A DNA stretch of 64,000 nt from Streptomyces cupreus. GTDB lineage: Bacteria; Actinomycetota; Actinomycetes; Streptomycetales; Streptomycetaceae. The stretch's first letter is position 1; each line of letters opens with the position of its first letter. Shown in pieces: positions 34,477-43,564 of this stretch. Location: the NCBI RefSeq assembly GCF_014257025.1, contig NZ_JACMSF010000025.1, forward strand, positions 1 to 64,000, written 5' to 3'. The notes below the pieces were generated by a model. It was not told the origin of the DNA, did no database searches, and saw only the letters and a program-made list of their open reading frames with translations. The position numbers and the translations under genes are program-made.

Positions 34477-36366
34477 TTGACCTCGGCCGAAACTCACGAG
34501 CAGCAGGACACCGCGCCGCCGTTTCCACCGCCGGCGGAGATCACCTACAGCGGGCAGTATTCCGTCAATCCGCTCGCCGAGGTGTCCTTCCGGCGGATGT
34601 GCGCGCAGATCCCCAAGGTGCTGCGCAGGATCGCCCGGCTGTCGTGGCGGACCGACCGGCGTGCGGTGCAGCTCCTGCTGGGTTGCCAGGTGATCACCGG
34701 TGTCTCGGCCGCCGTCCTGCTGACCGCGACGGCCGAGGCCATGGAACCGATCCTCTCCGAGGACGCCGTCGCCGACCGGCTGCGCAGCGCCCTGCCCGCG
34801 CTGATGGTGGTGGCCCTGGCCGCCGCGCTCAGCCGCGGCGCGGGGTCGGTAGCCACTTATGCCGAGCGGCGGATCACTCCCCGGCTGACCACGGAGACGG
34901 ACAGCGCCGTGGTCGAGGCGGTGTGCCGGGTCGAGGCCGCCGCGTATGCCGTGGACGGCTTCTCGGACCGGCAGGAGGCCGCCGAGATGGGCGTGATCCG
35001 TACGCACGTGATGGTCACCGACGCCCAGCGGTTCATGTCCGCACTGATCCGCATGATCACCGCCGGCGGCGTGCTGTCGGTGCTGAACGTACTGATGCTG
35101 CCACTGCTGTTGCTCGCCGTGCTCCCGGCCGGCGTCGGAGCCGTTCTGACCGCCCGGGTGGACTACGAGACCCACTACGCCAACGTGGCCGACCGCAACG
35201 TGCGCGGCATGATGCGCTGGTGGGCCACCACCTCGAAGTACGGCGACGAAGTCCGCGCCAACTCGATGACCGACTACCTGACCTACTGGTACCGCGCCCT
35301 GTCCGATCGCTGCGACCGCCGCACCCTCGCCGCCGCGCCGCGGACCTTGCGGATCTCCCTGCTGTCCTCGCTGGCCGGCGGCTTCTTCCTCGTCGCCGTC
35401 TGGGGAGCGCTGGCCTGGCTCGCCGTCAGCGGACGCATCGACCTCGCGGTCGCCGCCACTGCCGTCGTCGCCGTACAGACGACGCTCGCCGCCCTGTCAC
35501 AGGTTGTCATCAACGGCGCCGCCGTCTTCCACACCAGCCTCTACCTCGGCGACATGCAGTCCTTCCTCGACGACGCCGCAGACCGCGCTCCCCAGCGCGG
35601 CCCCCGCACCGTGACCGGCCCGGTCGAGGAAATCACTCTCGAAGAAGCCGTCTATCAGTACCCGGGCAAGGACAAGCCCGCGGTGGACGGCGTGTCCCTC
35701 ACGCTGCGGCGCGGCGAGATCCTCGCGATCGTCGGAGCGAACGGCTCCGGCAAGTCCACCCTCACCCGGCTGATCACCGGCATCTACCTGCCGGACAAGG
35801 GCAAGGTGGCATGGAACGGCACGGACCTTACCGAGGTCGCCCCCGCCACCGTGTGGGCGAACACCGGCCTGGTGCCACAGATCTTCGCCCAGTGGCCCCT
35901 GCGCGTGAGGGAGAACATCACCCTCGGCCAGCCCCGCACCCACGACGACACACCCGTGTGGGAGGCCGTCGACGCGGTCGGCCTGCGCGAGGCCGTCGAT
36001 GACCTGCCTGCCGGCCTGGACACGCTCCTGGCCCGCGACATCTTCGGCGGATCGGAACTCTCCGGCGGCCTGTGGCAGCGCGTCGCCTGTTCCAGGGCCC
36101 TGTACCGCAAGCCCGGTCTGCTCATCCTCGACGAGCCCACCTCCCAGATGGACCCCCGCGGTGAACACGGCATCTTCGAACAGATCAAGGCCATCGCCGC
36201 CGACCGCATCACCATCGTGGTCACCCACCGCCTTGAAAACACCAAGATCGCCGACCACATCATCGTGATGGAACACGGCCGGATCACCGAACAGGGCAGC
36301 TACGACGACCTCATCCACGCCGGCGGAACCTTCGCCGAACTCCTGGAACTGTCCCAGGACCGCTGA
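34477..36366 (+). CDS. ABC exporter, fused membrane and ATPase domains
   Basis: 629 residues from TTG 34477. Residues about 60-370 hold about six membrane helices, and about 385-625 the ATPase domain. The motifs are Walker A GANGSGKST, Q-loop GLVPQIFAQWP, signature LSGGLWQRVACSRAL (Leu where Gln is usual), Walker B LLILDEPT and switch His in VVTHRL. It resembles exporters of peptide or lipid-like products and probably works as a homodimer. No peptide precursor or maturation enzyme is recognisable next to it, so the cargo is unknown. An alternative GTG lies a few codons upstream. Confidence 0.85.
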   Translation: MTSAETHEQQDTAPPFPPPAEITYSGQYSVNPLAEVSFRRMCAQIPKVLRRIARLSWRTDRRAVQLLLGCQVITGVSAAVLLTATAEAMEPILSEDAVADRLRSALPALMVVALAAALSRGAGSVATYAERRITPRLTTETDSAVVEAVCRVEAAAYAVDGFSDRQEAAEMGVIRTHVMVTDAQRFMSALIRMITAGGVLSVLNVLMLPLLLLAVLPAGVGAVLTARVDYETHYANVADRNVRGMMRWWATTSKYGDEVRANSMTDYLTYWYRALSDRCDRRTLAAAPRTLRISLLSSLAGGFFLVAVWGALAWLAVSGRIDLAVAATAVVAVQTTLAALSQVVINGAAVFHTSLYLGDMQSFLDDAADRAPQRGPRTVTGPVEEITLEEAVYQYPGKDKPAVDGVSLTLRRGEILAIVGANGSGKSTLTRLITGIYLPDKGKVAWNGTDLTEVAPATVWANTGLVPQIFAQWPLRVRENITLGQPRTHDDTPVWEAVDAVGLREAVDDLPAGLDTLLARDIFGGSELSGGLWQRVACSRALYRKPGLLILDEPTSQMDPRGEHGIFEQIKAIAADRITIVVTHRLENTKIADHIIVMEHGRITEQGSYDDLIHAGGTFAELLELSQDR

Positions 36367-36462
36367 CCTGCCCCTACCAACCTGCAGGATCCGCGACTTC
36401 ATCAGCAGTGAAGGCCGTTCGTCAGCAGTGCATCAGCAAATCCGCGGCTGCCTGAGCAACGG

Positions 36463-36861
36463 CTACGGTCGGCAGTTGTCGACAGGGGCTGTCCGACGGC
36501 TCTCCCCCGCGCGTTCCCGCCGGGCCGCGATCAGGGCCAGCACCCCGAGCACGATCAGTCCGGGTGCGCCGGAGACCGGATAGAGAATCTGCAGCGGCAC
36601 GCCGATGGCGAGCAGATACCAGCCCAGCTGTGCCGGGAGCCTGCCGGTGTCACGGGCGATACGTTGGCTGAGTGTGCCCAGGGCGAGGAGGCCGAACCCT
36701 GCGAGGAAGAACCACATCTCGTACTCGCGCTGGGGGTTTCCGGGGACGGCGTTCCAGAACCCGTCGCGGGCCACATCATCGAAGGTGCTGGAGGCGATCA
36801 GGGCGACCGCGAAGTGCACTGCGGTCAGTCCCATCACCAGTCGGGGAATCACCCGGGTCAT
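36463..36861 (-). CDS. DUF6463-like membrane protein
   Basis: 132 residues, four hydrophobic helices, starting MTRVIPRLVMGLTAVHFAVA and including EMWFFLAGFGLLALG and YLLAIGVPLQILYPVSGAPG. I recognise the DUF6463 pattern (small DoxX-like four-helix proteins, function unknown). It ends the leftward pair with the DUF3995 gene, 2 bp apart, so the two are co-transcribed and probably controlled by the TetR gene opposite. Confidence 0.75.
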   Translation of the reverse strand: MTRVIPRLVMGLTAVHFAVALIASSTFDDVARDGFWNAVPGNPQREYEMWFFLAGFGLLALGTLSQRIARDTGRLPAQLGWYLLAIGVPLQILYPVSGAPGLIVLGVLALIAARRERAGESRRTAPVDNCRP

Positions 36862-36863
36862 CG

Positions 36864-37355
36864 TCAGCTTCCTCGCCTCGTACGGTCCTTGACTCTGCTG
36901 ATGGCACGGCACCGGTCCCGGCGGCGAGTGGCGGCGGCGACGTATGCCGTCAGCCCGCCAAGCGTCAGACACAGCGGCGAGTACAGAGCCAGGTCCCAGC
37001 GGGTGAAATCGGTCGGCCGACTGGTCAGAGCGGAGGAAACCAGACCAGCCGCACCCCGCAGAAGCAGCACGCCTGCAACGCCCCACGCGCCCTGATGCAC
37101 CAGGCGACGCGGCCGAACTTGCGGGACCAAGTCGGCCCGGGCCGCGATCACATAGGACGCCGCCCCGAGCGCCGCCGCGACTGCGGCCGTCAACTCCGGT
37201 GCGGGCAGGTCGGCTTCGGCGACACCAACGACCGTACGGGCGAACTCGGCTCGGCTGGCCAGTGGCCAGGGAGAGAAGGTCCAGATCCCGTGCAGTGCCC
37301 CGACCGCGCCGAGGCCGACTGCGGCCGTCCCACCAGCGAGTTTCGTCAGCTTCAT
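36864..37355 (-). CDS. DUF3995-like membrane protein
   Basis: 163 residues with four predicted helices, beginning MKLTKLAGGTAAVGLGAVGA and containing LHGIWTFSPWPLASRAEFAR, a typical DUF3995 start. Starts at 37355; an ATG at 37370 is also possible and would lie inside the palindromic operator. It is divergent from the TetR gene, with 60 bp between the starts, and heads the two-gene membrane operon. Confidence 0.78.
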   Translation of the reverse strand: MKLTKLAGGTAAVGLGAVGALHGIWTFSPWPLASRAEFARTVVGVAEADLPAPELTAAVAAALGAASYVIAARADLVPQVRPRRLVHQGAWGVAGVLLLRGAAGLVSSALTSRPTDFTRWDLALYSPLCLTLGGLTAYVAAATRRRDRCRAISRVKDRTRRGS

Positions 37356-37367
37356 ACTGCCCCCAGC

Positions 37368-37418
37368 CATGTCCGTACAGGCCTGTATGGAACGACCATA
37401 CAGTACTGTACGGACATG
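37368..37418. promoter_or_regulatory. Nested palindromic TetR operator between DUF3995 and tetR genes
   Basis: Outer arms CATGTCCGTACAG (37368-37380) and CTGTACGGACATG (37406-37418) are a perfect 13-bp inverted repeat. Inside them CTGTATGG (37383-37390) and CCATACAG (37396-37403) form a second perfect 8-bp repeat. The outer arm includes the tetR ATG, so a bound dimer would block both divergent promoters. Strong candidate for autoregulation. Confidence 0.8.
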
Positions 37419-38072
37419 GCTAGACGGCACCTCACCCCCCAGGACTGGTCGACTGCGGCGCTGCGCGCGATGGCACGCGGCGGAGTCGCCGCAGTGTCGG
37501 TCAACGCGCTCGCGGGCGAGCTGGAGGCAACACGGGGCAGCTTTTACTGGCACTTCAAGGACCGCGATGCGCTGCTGAAGGCCGCGCTGGAGGCGTGGGA
37601 ACGGGACGACACCACGGCGCTGATCGAAGAGTTGGGCGATATCACCGACCCCCGGCAGCGGCTGACGGCCCTGTTCACCATCGCGCTGGGGCAGGAAGAC
37701 ATCAACGGACTGGAGCCGGCGATCGTCGCCCACGCCGATCACCCCGCCGTCGCCCCGGTCCTGCGCCGGGTCACCGAGCGGCGGATCGCCTACCTCACGG
37801 ACCTCTACACAGACCTGGGCCTGGCCCCCGCCTCAGCCCGGCGTCAGGCAGTCGCCACGTACGCAGCTTTCCTCGGATGGCTCGAACTGCGCCGCTCCGC
37901 CCGCGACATCGTGCCCGAAGTCGCCGCCACCGGCGCCATCGCCACTGCCGCGCTTGAGCACCTCATCACCGGGCTGGCCCGACCCTCCATGCACCAGGCG
38001 GAGCCGGAGCAAAGCGCGCCACCGTCCCCGATGGCCGCGCCCGCCCGCGAACCGGAAACTGGTCAGCACTGA
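37416..38072 (+). CDS. TetR/AcrR-family repressor
   Basis: 218 residues with an N-terminal TetR helix-turn-helix (AAVSVNALAGELEATRGSFY WHF pattern around residues 25-50) and a C-terminal all-helical ligand domain. The start ATG 37416 lies in the right arm of a nested palindrome, and the gene faces two small membrane-protein genes. It probably represses itself and them; the ligand is not evident. The last 25 residues are Pro-rich and non-conserved-looking. Confidence 0.87.
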   Translation: MARRHLTPQDWSTAALRAMARGGVAAVSVNALAGELEATRGSFYWHFKDRDALLKAALEAWERDDTTALIEELGDITDPRQRLTALFTIALGQEDINGLEPAIVAHADHPAVAPVLRRVTERRIAYLTDLYTDLGLAPASARRQAVATYAAFLGWLELRRSARDIVPEVAATGAIATAALEHLITGLARPSMHQAEPEQSAPPSPMAAPAREPETGQH

Positions 38073-38244
38073 CACGGTCCCATCTGCCTCCACTGACCGT
38101 GACCACCGACGATGCCGCAATGGCACAGGTTGCTCGTGATCAGCCACCTGGCCTTGGCTCATTGAGCCCGGATTTCGATGTTTCCCCTGCAAACAGTGCA
38201 CACCGAATGGCGGACCCTACACAACCCCGACAGAGGAGCCGTTC

Positions 38245-38511
38245 ATGATCACCGCCGAGAAACCCCTGCGGGACGGCCGCGCTGTGGTCGACTCCCGGGG
38301 TATGTACCTGCTGCACCTGCGCGACGCGAACAAACCCATTTGCGACCCGGGTACGTGGAGCATTCCGGGAGGCGACCGCGAGGGAGTGGCCTCCTGCCGG
38401 GAGGCAGTCGAGCGGGAGCTGCGGGAGGAGACCGGCCTGACCGTGCCGCTGGAGGAATTCACCGTCGTGGGCAGTGTCAGCCCACACGGAACGAAGGGCC
38501 GCATCCCGTTG
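38245..38511 (+). pseudogene. NUDIX hydrolase N-terminal part, deletion-fused to a methyltransferase
   Basis: The frame from ATG 38245 reads GRAVVDSRGMYLLHLRDANK and the start of a Nudix box (GGDREGVASCREAVERELRE, followed by ETG). At about 38511 the Nudix sequence stops and a methyltransferase C-terminus begins in a different frame. About half of the Nudix domain, including its substrate end, is lost. Confidence 0.7.
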
Positions 38512-38878
38512 CCCACCTGCGCGATGCCGACCCGTACGACCTGATCTACTCGGTCAGCGGTGTGCACTTCGCGGACCCGCGTCGGCTCCTGCCGGCACTG
38601 GCCAACGGGCTCCGGCCGGGCGGCGTTTCATCTTCAGCGCGCTGCACACCAACTCCCACGGCGCCGGCCCCTCGGCCGCCGTGGTCGCACGGCCCGAGAT
38701 CCTGCGGCTGCCCGGCACCACCGAGGAGCTCCCCGGACACATGTGGGTCCTCACCCCAGAGCTGTGGAAGGACCTCCTCGTCGAGCACGGCCTCATCCTG
38801 GACCAGGTCACCGCGATCGACGCCCCGCAGCCGGACCACGCCCTGTCGTACCGGCTGTACCTGGCTCACCGCCCATAG
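38512..38878 (+). pseudogene. Class I SAM-methyltransferase C-terminal part
   Basis: It starts mid-domain at HLRDADPYDLIYSVSGVHFA, then FADPRRLLPALANGLRPGG. It shifts frame at about 38625 to FIFSALHTNSHGAGPSAAVV and ends with LSYRLYLAHRP and TAG. The SAM-binding glycine motif is missing. The junction with the Nudix gene on its left is another deletion of the same type as ispH-dxs. Confidence 0.7.
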
Positions 38879-38881
38879 CGG

Positions 38882-39410
38882 GTGCCGAGCCGTACCCGCA
38901 CCAGTGCACCGCCCCCGCCCAATGCGGCACTCGGTGTCGGCGTGATCGTGCACGGCCTGGACGGTCTCCTGCCTGGCCGTCACCGGCGAGGTATCTGGGA
39001 GCCGGCCAGCGGGGCGGCGGAGCCAGGCGAGACCTTCGCCGAGGCCGCCGCACGCGAACTCGCCGAGGCAGCCCGTCTCGTGGTGGACCTCACCGACGTG
39101 CAGGTGCCGGGCACACTCTCCTGGACCGGGTGAGCGTGTCGTCCGAGTGACGATGCCCGTGCCCGTCACCCGCTGGTCCAGCGCCCCGCAGCAGCGCAAA
39201 GAGGCCATCGGAGCCTGGCATTTCTGGCCGCGAAACACCCTGCCCCGACCAGTGTCCGTTCCGAGCGCCCAGTACCTGACGGCACGGGACCCATCCCTCC
39301 CCCTCCACCACTTCCCCATCGCCTTCCAGCCCCACCACTCCCCCCGCCACGCCCCCTCCAGCGACGCCGGAGACGAACCTGCCGTATCCAACAGGAAACC
39401 ATCACCATGA
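38882..39410 (+). pseudogene. NUDIX hydrolase, frame broken after the Nudix box
   Basis: From GTG 38882: ALGVGVIVHGLDGLL, then the Nudix box GAAEPGETFAEAAARELAEA, in which the usual EETG has become EAAR. The frame stops near 39130, and the C-terminal part resumes in another frame with VTRWSSAPQQRKEAIGAWHF to 39410. The altered Glu of the box suggests decay rather than a sequencing slip. Confidence 0.65.
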
Positions 39411-39925
39411 CCGCACATCGCCCCCCCTCGCCGCCGTCCCTTCTCAAGGTCTTCGCACACCCGGACAACGAATCCCTCCTGGCCGGCGGCGTCCTCGCAC
39501 AGCACGCTACCGACGGCGCGAACACCGCTGTCGTCACCGCCACTTGGGTGCCCGACGGTCACCGCGCGGCCGAACTCGCTGACGCCCTGGCAGTTCTGGG
39601 CTCCGGGTACCGAGGATGGTCGGCTTCACCGACGCCCGGCATCCCCGAGTCCGCCCCCACCGGCCCCGGCTGGTCGACGCCTCGATCGACGACGTGGTGG
39701 AACGGATCGTCGGACACATCCGCGACATGCGGCCGCAGCTCGTCGTCACCCACGCCGCCCACGGCCGCTGACCGGCCATCCCGACCACGTCCGCACCCAC
39801 CAGGCGACCGTCCTCGCGGTGTACACCGCAGACCTCGAACACCTCTACAGCCCGACGCGGGAGCACCCCGGCAGCCCCAGGCCCTGTTACGCAGCCACAC
39901 GCACCCACAGGGAGTGTCAACTTGA
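39407..39925 (+). pseudogene. PIG-L-family deacetylase, frameshifted
   Basis: ATG 39407 overlaps the previous tail. The zinc-site motif reads AHPDNES (family AHPDDES) in LKVFAHPDNESLLAGGVLAQ. At about 39605 the reading moves to another frame (family-like VVERIVGHIRDMRPQLVVTH in the nucleotide sequence), then again near 39770 (GHPDHVRTHQATVLAVYTAD). The Asp-to-Asn change and two indels indicate a pseudogene. Members deacetylate GlcNAc-containing substrates. Confidence 0.65.
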
Positions 39926-40053
39926 CACACCGGCCAGCCGACTTGGAAGGATCCATGGTGGTCAACCTCCAACCCTGTCCCCCGTCGCGGGACCGACCTC
40001 ACCCGCTGTGCACCTCCTGGGTACGGCGCAGGACGGCGTCCCGGCTGGAGTGG

Positions 40054-40656
40054 TCACGCTCGTGGCCCGCGGAGGGACTGCCAGATGCGTTCCGGCAGGG
40101 CTCGGGAAGCGTGGCGGAGGTCGATGGCGGGGTCGCCTGCCAGCCAGCGTCGGGCGGTTTCTGCGACGGGACCGATGAGGAGCATCTCTGTGAGCGGGTC
40201 GGGGAGGTCGACGACGCGTCCGGCTTGGACATGCGGCCGTAGCCAGGACAGGAGGCGCTCGATGCGGGGCGCCTTGGCCGCTGCGATTGCCGTCGTGTGG
40301 GCGGGGAGGAAGCCCGCGTAGGCGGAGGCGTGGATGAAGCGGGCTTTGGCCGGTTGCTCCTCGGCGAACCGCAGATAGGCGACGACCACCGCATGCACCC
40401 CGGTACGGGCGGTCCTGGTCCGCTCGAGCGAGGCGATCAGCGTGTCGAGCAGGTCGGCCATGCAGCGGCCGTAGAGGGCGGCGGCGAGTCCGTCGAAGCT
40501 GCCGAAGTGGTGGTAGAGGCTGCCCAGGCTGATTCCGCTGGTGGCAATCACGGCCTGCACCGTGAAGCCTTCGGGGCCCTTGTGCTCGTGGACCTCCAGA
40601 GCGGCGGCGAGCAGGCGCCGGGCGGTCTCCTTACCGCGCTGCTGCTTAGGCGACAC
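40054..40656 (-). CDS. TetR-family repressor, partner of the SDR gene
   Basis: 200 residues with the HTH around residues 25-50 (AVIATSGISLGSLYHHFGSF) and a C-terminal ligand domain. It overlaps the end of the SDR gene by 11 bp on the same strand, so the two are one operon, repressor second. The operator is likely the paired palindromes at 41520-41552 in front of the SDR gene. Confidence 0.85.
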   Translation of the reverse strand: MSPKQQRGKETARRLLAAALEVHEHKGPEGFTVQAVIATSGISLGSLYHHFGSFDGLAAALYGRCMADLLDTLIASLERTRTARTGVHAVVVAYLRFAEEQPAKARFIHASAYAGFLPAHTTAIAAAKAPRIERLLSWLRPHVQAGRVVDLPDPLTEMLLIGPVAETARRWLAGDPAIDLRHASRALPERIWQSLRGPRA

Positions 40657-41509
40657 CGGGCGCTCCGGACGGTGGCGGGGTCCGTGGCAGGCCGCTCAGG
40701 TCGAGCGCCTGCGCCCAGACCTGCTGCGCGAGTGCGACGTCGCGCGCCATGGGAGCCAAGGGTGTCTCCTTGTCGATGTGGAAGTACCGTCCGGTGGGAT
40801 CCGTGACGCCCTGCGCCAGCCGGACGACGGGGGCTGCTCCGGTTCGCGGCGACTTCCACAGCAGTTTCATCGCCTTGAGTACGTAGCCGGGCACGCCGAC
40901 CCGGTCGCCCAGCCCGGTGCGGATCACTCCGGGATGCACAGCGTTGATTCTCACCCCGGCCTCGCTCCAGTGTTGCGCGAACAGGGGAACCAGCAGCAGG
41001 TTGCACAGCTTGGTGTCCGCGTACGTGCGCAGAGGGTGGAAATCGGCGCCCGTGGGCGTGCGCTCCAAGTCCACGTGCCCCTTGGTGTACAGCCCGGCGC
41101 TGACCTGCACAACGCGTGCCCGGGAGGACACCAGTCGAGGCTCCAGGAGGTGGTTGAGGACGAACGGCGCAAGATGGTTGGTGACGAATGCCTGCTCAAG
41201 ACCGTTCTCGCCGCGGAGCAGGCGGCTGGGCCAGATGCCGGCATTGTGGACGAGCACATCGATACGAGGGCAGGCGGTGAGCAGCGCCTGCGCTGCGGAG
41301 CGGATGCCGGAGAGCTCGGAGAGATCCCCGATGGCGAGGGCCACATCCGAACCGCCCAGGGTCCCGAGGGCCGAGCGGGCCATCTCACCGCGTTGCTGGT
41401 CGCGCGCGACGAGGACGACCCGGTAGCCCTGGCGCACCAGCTCTTGTGCGACGGCGTATCCGATTCCGCGGTTGCCGCCCGTGACAACGGCTGTCGGTGT
41501 CGAGCTCAT
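40646..41509 (-). CDS. Short-chain dehydrogenase/reductase
   Basis: 287 residues with VVTGGNRGIGYAVAQEL (cofactor loop), VLVHNAGIWPS (NAG), the catalytic region VVQVSAGLYTKG and YADTKLCN (YxxxK). The general layout is that of the retinol-dehydrogenase-like group of SDRs. Start ATG 41509 is preferred over 41521. First gene of an operon with a TetR repressor; the substrate is unknown. Confidence 0.88.
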   Translation of the reverse strand: MSSTPTAVVTGGNRGIGYAVAQELVRQGYRVVLVARDQQRGEMARSALGTLGGSDVALAIGDLSELSGIRSAAQALLTACPRIDVLVHNAGIWPSRLLRGENGLEQAFVTNHLAPFVLNHLLEPRLVSSRARVVQVSAGLYTKGHVDLERTPTGADFHPLRTYADTKLCNLLLVPLFAQHWSEAGVRINAVHPGVIRTGLGDRVGVPGYVLKAMKLLWKSPRTGAAPVVRLAQGVTDPTGRYFHIDKETPLAPMARDVALAQQVWAQALDLSGLPRTPPPSGAPGVA

Positions 41510-41519
41510 GCGCTCTACC

Positions 41520-41552
41520 ATAGAGGTCTCTATAACTAGATTCTAGAGAATC
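41520..41552. promoter_or_regulatory. Tandem palindromes, candidate operator of the SDR-TetR operon
   Basis: ATAGAGGTCTCTAT (41520-41533; 6-bp arms) is followed by GATTCTAGAGAATC (41539-41552; 5-bp arms), just upstream of the SDR start. They are AT-rich against a GC-rich background, and the location is typical of a TetR site. Confidence 0.6.
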
Positions 41553-41590
41553 ATTCTGGATCGCTTCATCCTTGGACCGGAGACCAGACG

Positions 41591-41982
41591 ATGACCGCTG
41601 CCACCCGCGACCTGTTCGACCGCTACCACGCGTGCTGGGAAGCCCGCGACCCTGATCGGATCGCTGAACTCCACACGGTCGACTCGGTGTTCCATCTGCA
41701 CTCGGGTCAGCCCCCCGCGCGCGGGCTGCCATCCGTGAGGCGGCGGCCGGCATGTTGGAGCATGTTCCCGACCTGACGTTCGAACTTGTCTCGCTTCGCG
41801 TCGGGGAGGACTTCTGGGTTGTCCAGTGGAAGGTGACCGGGACGTCGGCGTCCGGCGCCGGAGTCAACGTCGACCTCGCGGACTTCGTCCTTGTCGAGAA
41901 CGGGGCGGTGAAGGAGAAGCACTCCTACGTCGACGGAGTGGCGATGCAGGCCGCGCTTGCGCCCGCCGAGGGTGCCTCCTGA
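41591..41982 (+). pseudogene. SnoaL-like (NTF2-fold) protein, one frameshift
   Basis: ATG 41591 begins TAATRDLFDRYHACWEARDP and breaks at about 41725 in a C/G-rich run. The remainder in the next frame is MLEHVPDLTFELVSLRVGED through VLVENGAVKEKHSYVDG to 41982. It would be a roughly 130-residue one-domain protein of the NTF2 superfamily with an indel of one or two bases. Divergent from the SDR gene, so probably under the same operator. Confidence 0.65.
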
Positions 41983-42196
41983 CTCACACCGACATGAAAG
42001 TCGTCGGGGTGGAGTGGTGCACGGCCTCTCCGTGGCAGGTTGCACGGTCGCGTCCACGGGCGTGCGAGGCCGGGGCACGGTGAGTGGCAGGCCCACGTAG
42101 CGAAGCGGTCGACTACGAGGGAGCCCGGGACGCGCCAGAGGACGCGGCTGCTACTTGGCCTTCGGGGAGGATCGGTCCGGCTTTTGGCGGTAGCGG

Positions 42197-42470
42197 TCAG
42201 TCTGCGCTGAGCTGGTTCGGAACGCGGCCGGAGGCGCGGAGTTCCTGTAGGTCGGGGATGTGGTTGTAGAGGGTGCCGGGGGTGGCGGTGTCCAGGCGTT
42301 CGTGCAGAGAGCAGAAGCCGATCTCGCGGCGGCGGAGTTCGCCGACCATGTTGACCAGGTCCTTGAGGGACCGGCCGTAGCGGTCGAGCGCGGGGACGAG
42401 GCGGCATGCGCATGGCGGTGGCGGGTGAGGGGGTGCTGGCCTTTCTTCGCGCTGGTGGTTGTCTGAAATT
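42197..42470 (-). pseudogene. Serine recombinase remnant with internal deletions
   Basis: The frame carries LDRYGRSLKDLVNMVGELRR and FCSLHERLDTATPG, the resolvase catalytic-domain C-end, joined directly to TLYNHIPDLQELRASGRVPN, which looks like a DNA-binding tail. The bases 42407-42460 repeat with small differences at 43610-43665, the end of another recombinase piece. The order is scrambled, so several deletions have occurred. Confidence 0.6.
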
Positions 42471-42512
42471 GGTCCTGCAGTGATCGTCATGGCGAGGGGT
42501 AAGTACCCCCGG

Positions 42513-43330
42513 TCAGTAGGCCAGTGCGGTCATGTGGTCGGGGTGGTGGGCGGCGACGTCGTGGGCGGCTTGGACGAAGGCGGCAACGGCTGCGGATCGC
42601 GAGGTCTCCGGCCAGGCGACCATGACCGCGCTGGGACTGAGGCCGGTGACCGGCCGGTATGCGATGTCCGGGCGCTGGTGCCGCTTGGTGGTGGAGAGTG
42701 ACAGGAACGCCACCGCCTGGCCCAGCGCGACCACCTCCAGGAGTTGCTCGACGCTGGCCACGAGCGGCCCCTCAGGAGTGTCGGCCGGCGCCAAGCCTGT
42801 GTGGCCATCGCCTGCTTCCGCTCCGTCGCATCCTGTGTAGTAGGCGGTGGTGGAGGGGGCGGCCCCTTTCCAGCGTGGGATCGGTTCGCCCTTGAGGTCG
42901 GTCAGCCGCAGTCGCCGGCGTCCGGCCAGGCGGTGCGCGGCGGGGAGAACTGCCAGTCGCGGCTCGACCACGAGTGTCTGGGAATCCAGCCCTTGACCGT
43001 CGAACGGGCTGCGCAGCAGCGCTACATCGGCACGGCCGTCCCGCAGCATGGCGATCGGCTCTCCGCTGCCGCCGACGACGACTTCAGGCGGCGGCAGATG
43101 CGAACCCGTTCCCCGGTAGGCGGCGAGGATCTCCCGCAGCAGCCCGGCATCGCCTCCCGGCTTGACCGCCACGACGAGCTGGGGTGTCGGCTGACCGGCC
43201 CGGCGTGCACGCCGGGCCGCCGCGTGCACCGCGTCGACCGCGATCCGGGCCTGGTCGAGCAGCACCTGACCGGCGTTGGTCAGCCTCACCTGCCGGGTGG
43301 TGCGTGCGGCGGCGGAGCGGCGTGAGGACG
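42513..43330 (-). pseudogene. LysR-type regulator lacking its DNA-binding domain
   Basis: The frame gives VRLTNAGQVLLDQARIAVDA (linker helix), then the LysR substrate-binding domain: QLVVAVKPGGDAGLLREILA, DVALLRSPFDGQGL and so on to 42513. The N-terminal winged helix of about 55 residues is replaced by unrelated sequence upstream of 43330. A truncated regulator, presumably non-functional. Confidence 0.7.
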
Positions 43331-43564
43331 GCCCGACGGGCGCCTTTCTGGCCGAGGACGGGCCGATTCCCTGGTGAGACCATGCCGCGCCGTCTCCGCC
43401 CGAAGCCTGCCGGGGTGTTTTCAACCTCCGCCGTGACGATCACTGGCCTCTTGTGTGGCGCCCATCCCCACGGGCCTTACTGGTAGTTGGTGGGCGCACA
43501 AGCCAAGACGGGCACGGGGTGAGCACTCATCTCGCGGAGTCAGCGTCAAGGGCTGAGCCGCAGG

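Noticed and set aside
34477..36366. Lantibiotic or RiPP cluster around the ABC exporter
   Set aside because: No precursor peptide, dehydratase, cyclase or protease is recognisable on either side; only decayed sequence lies upstream.
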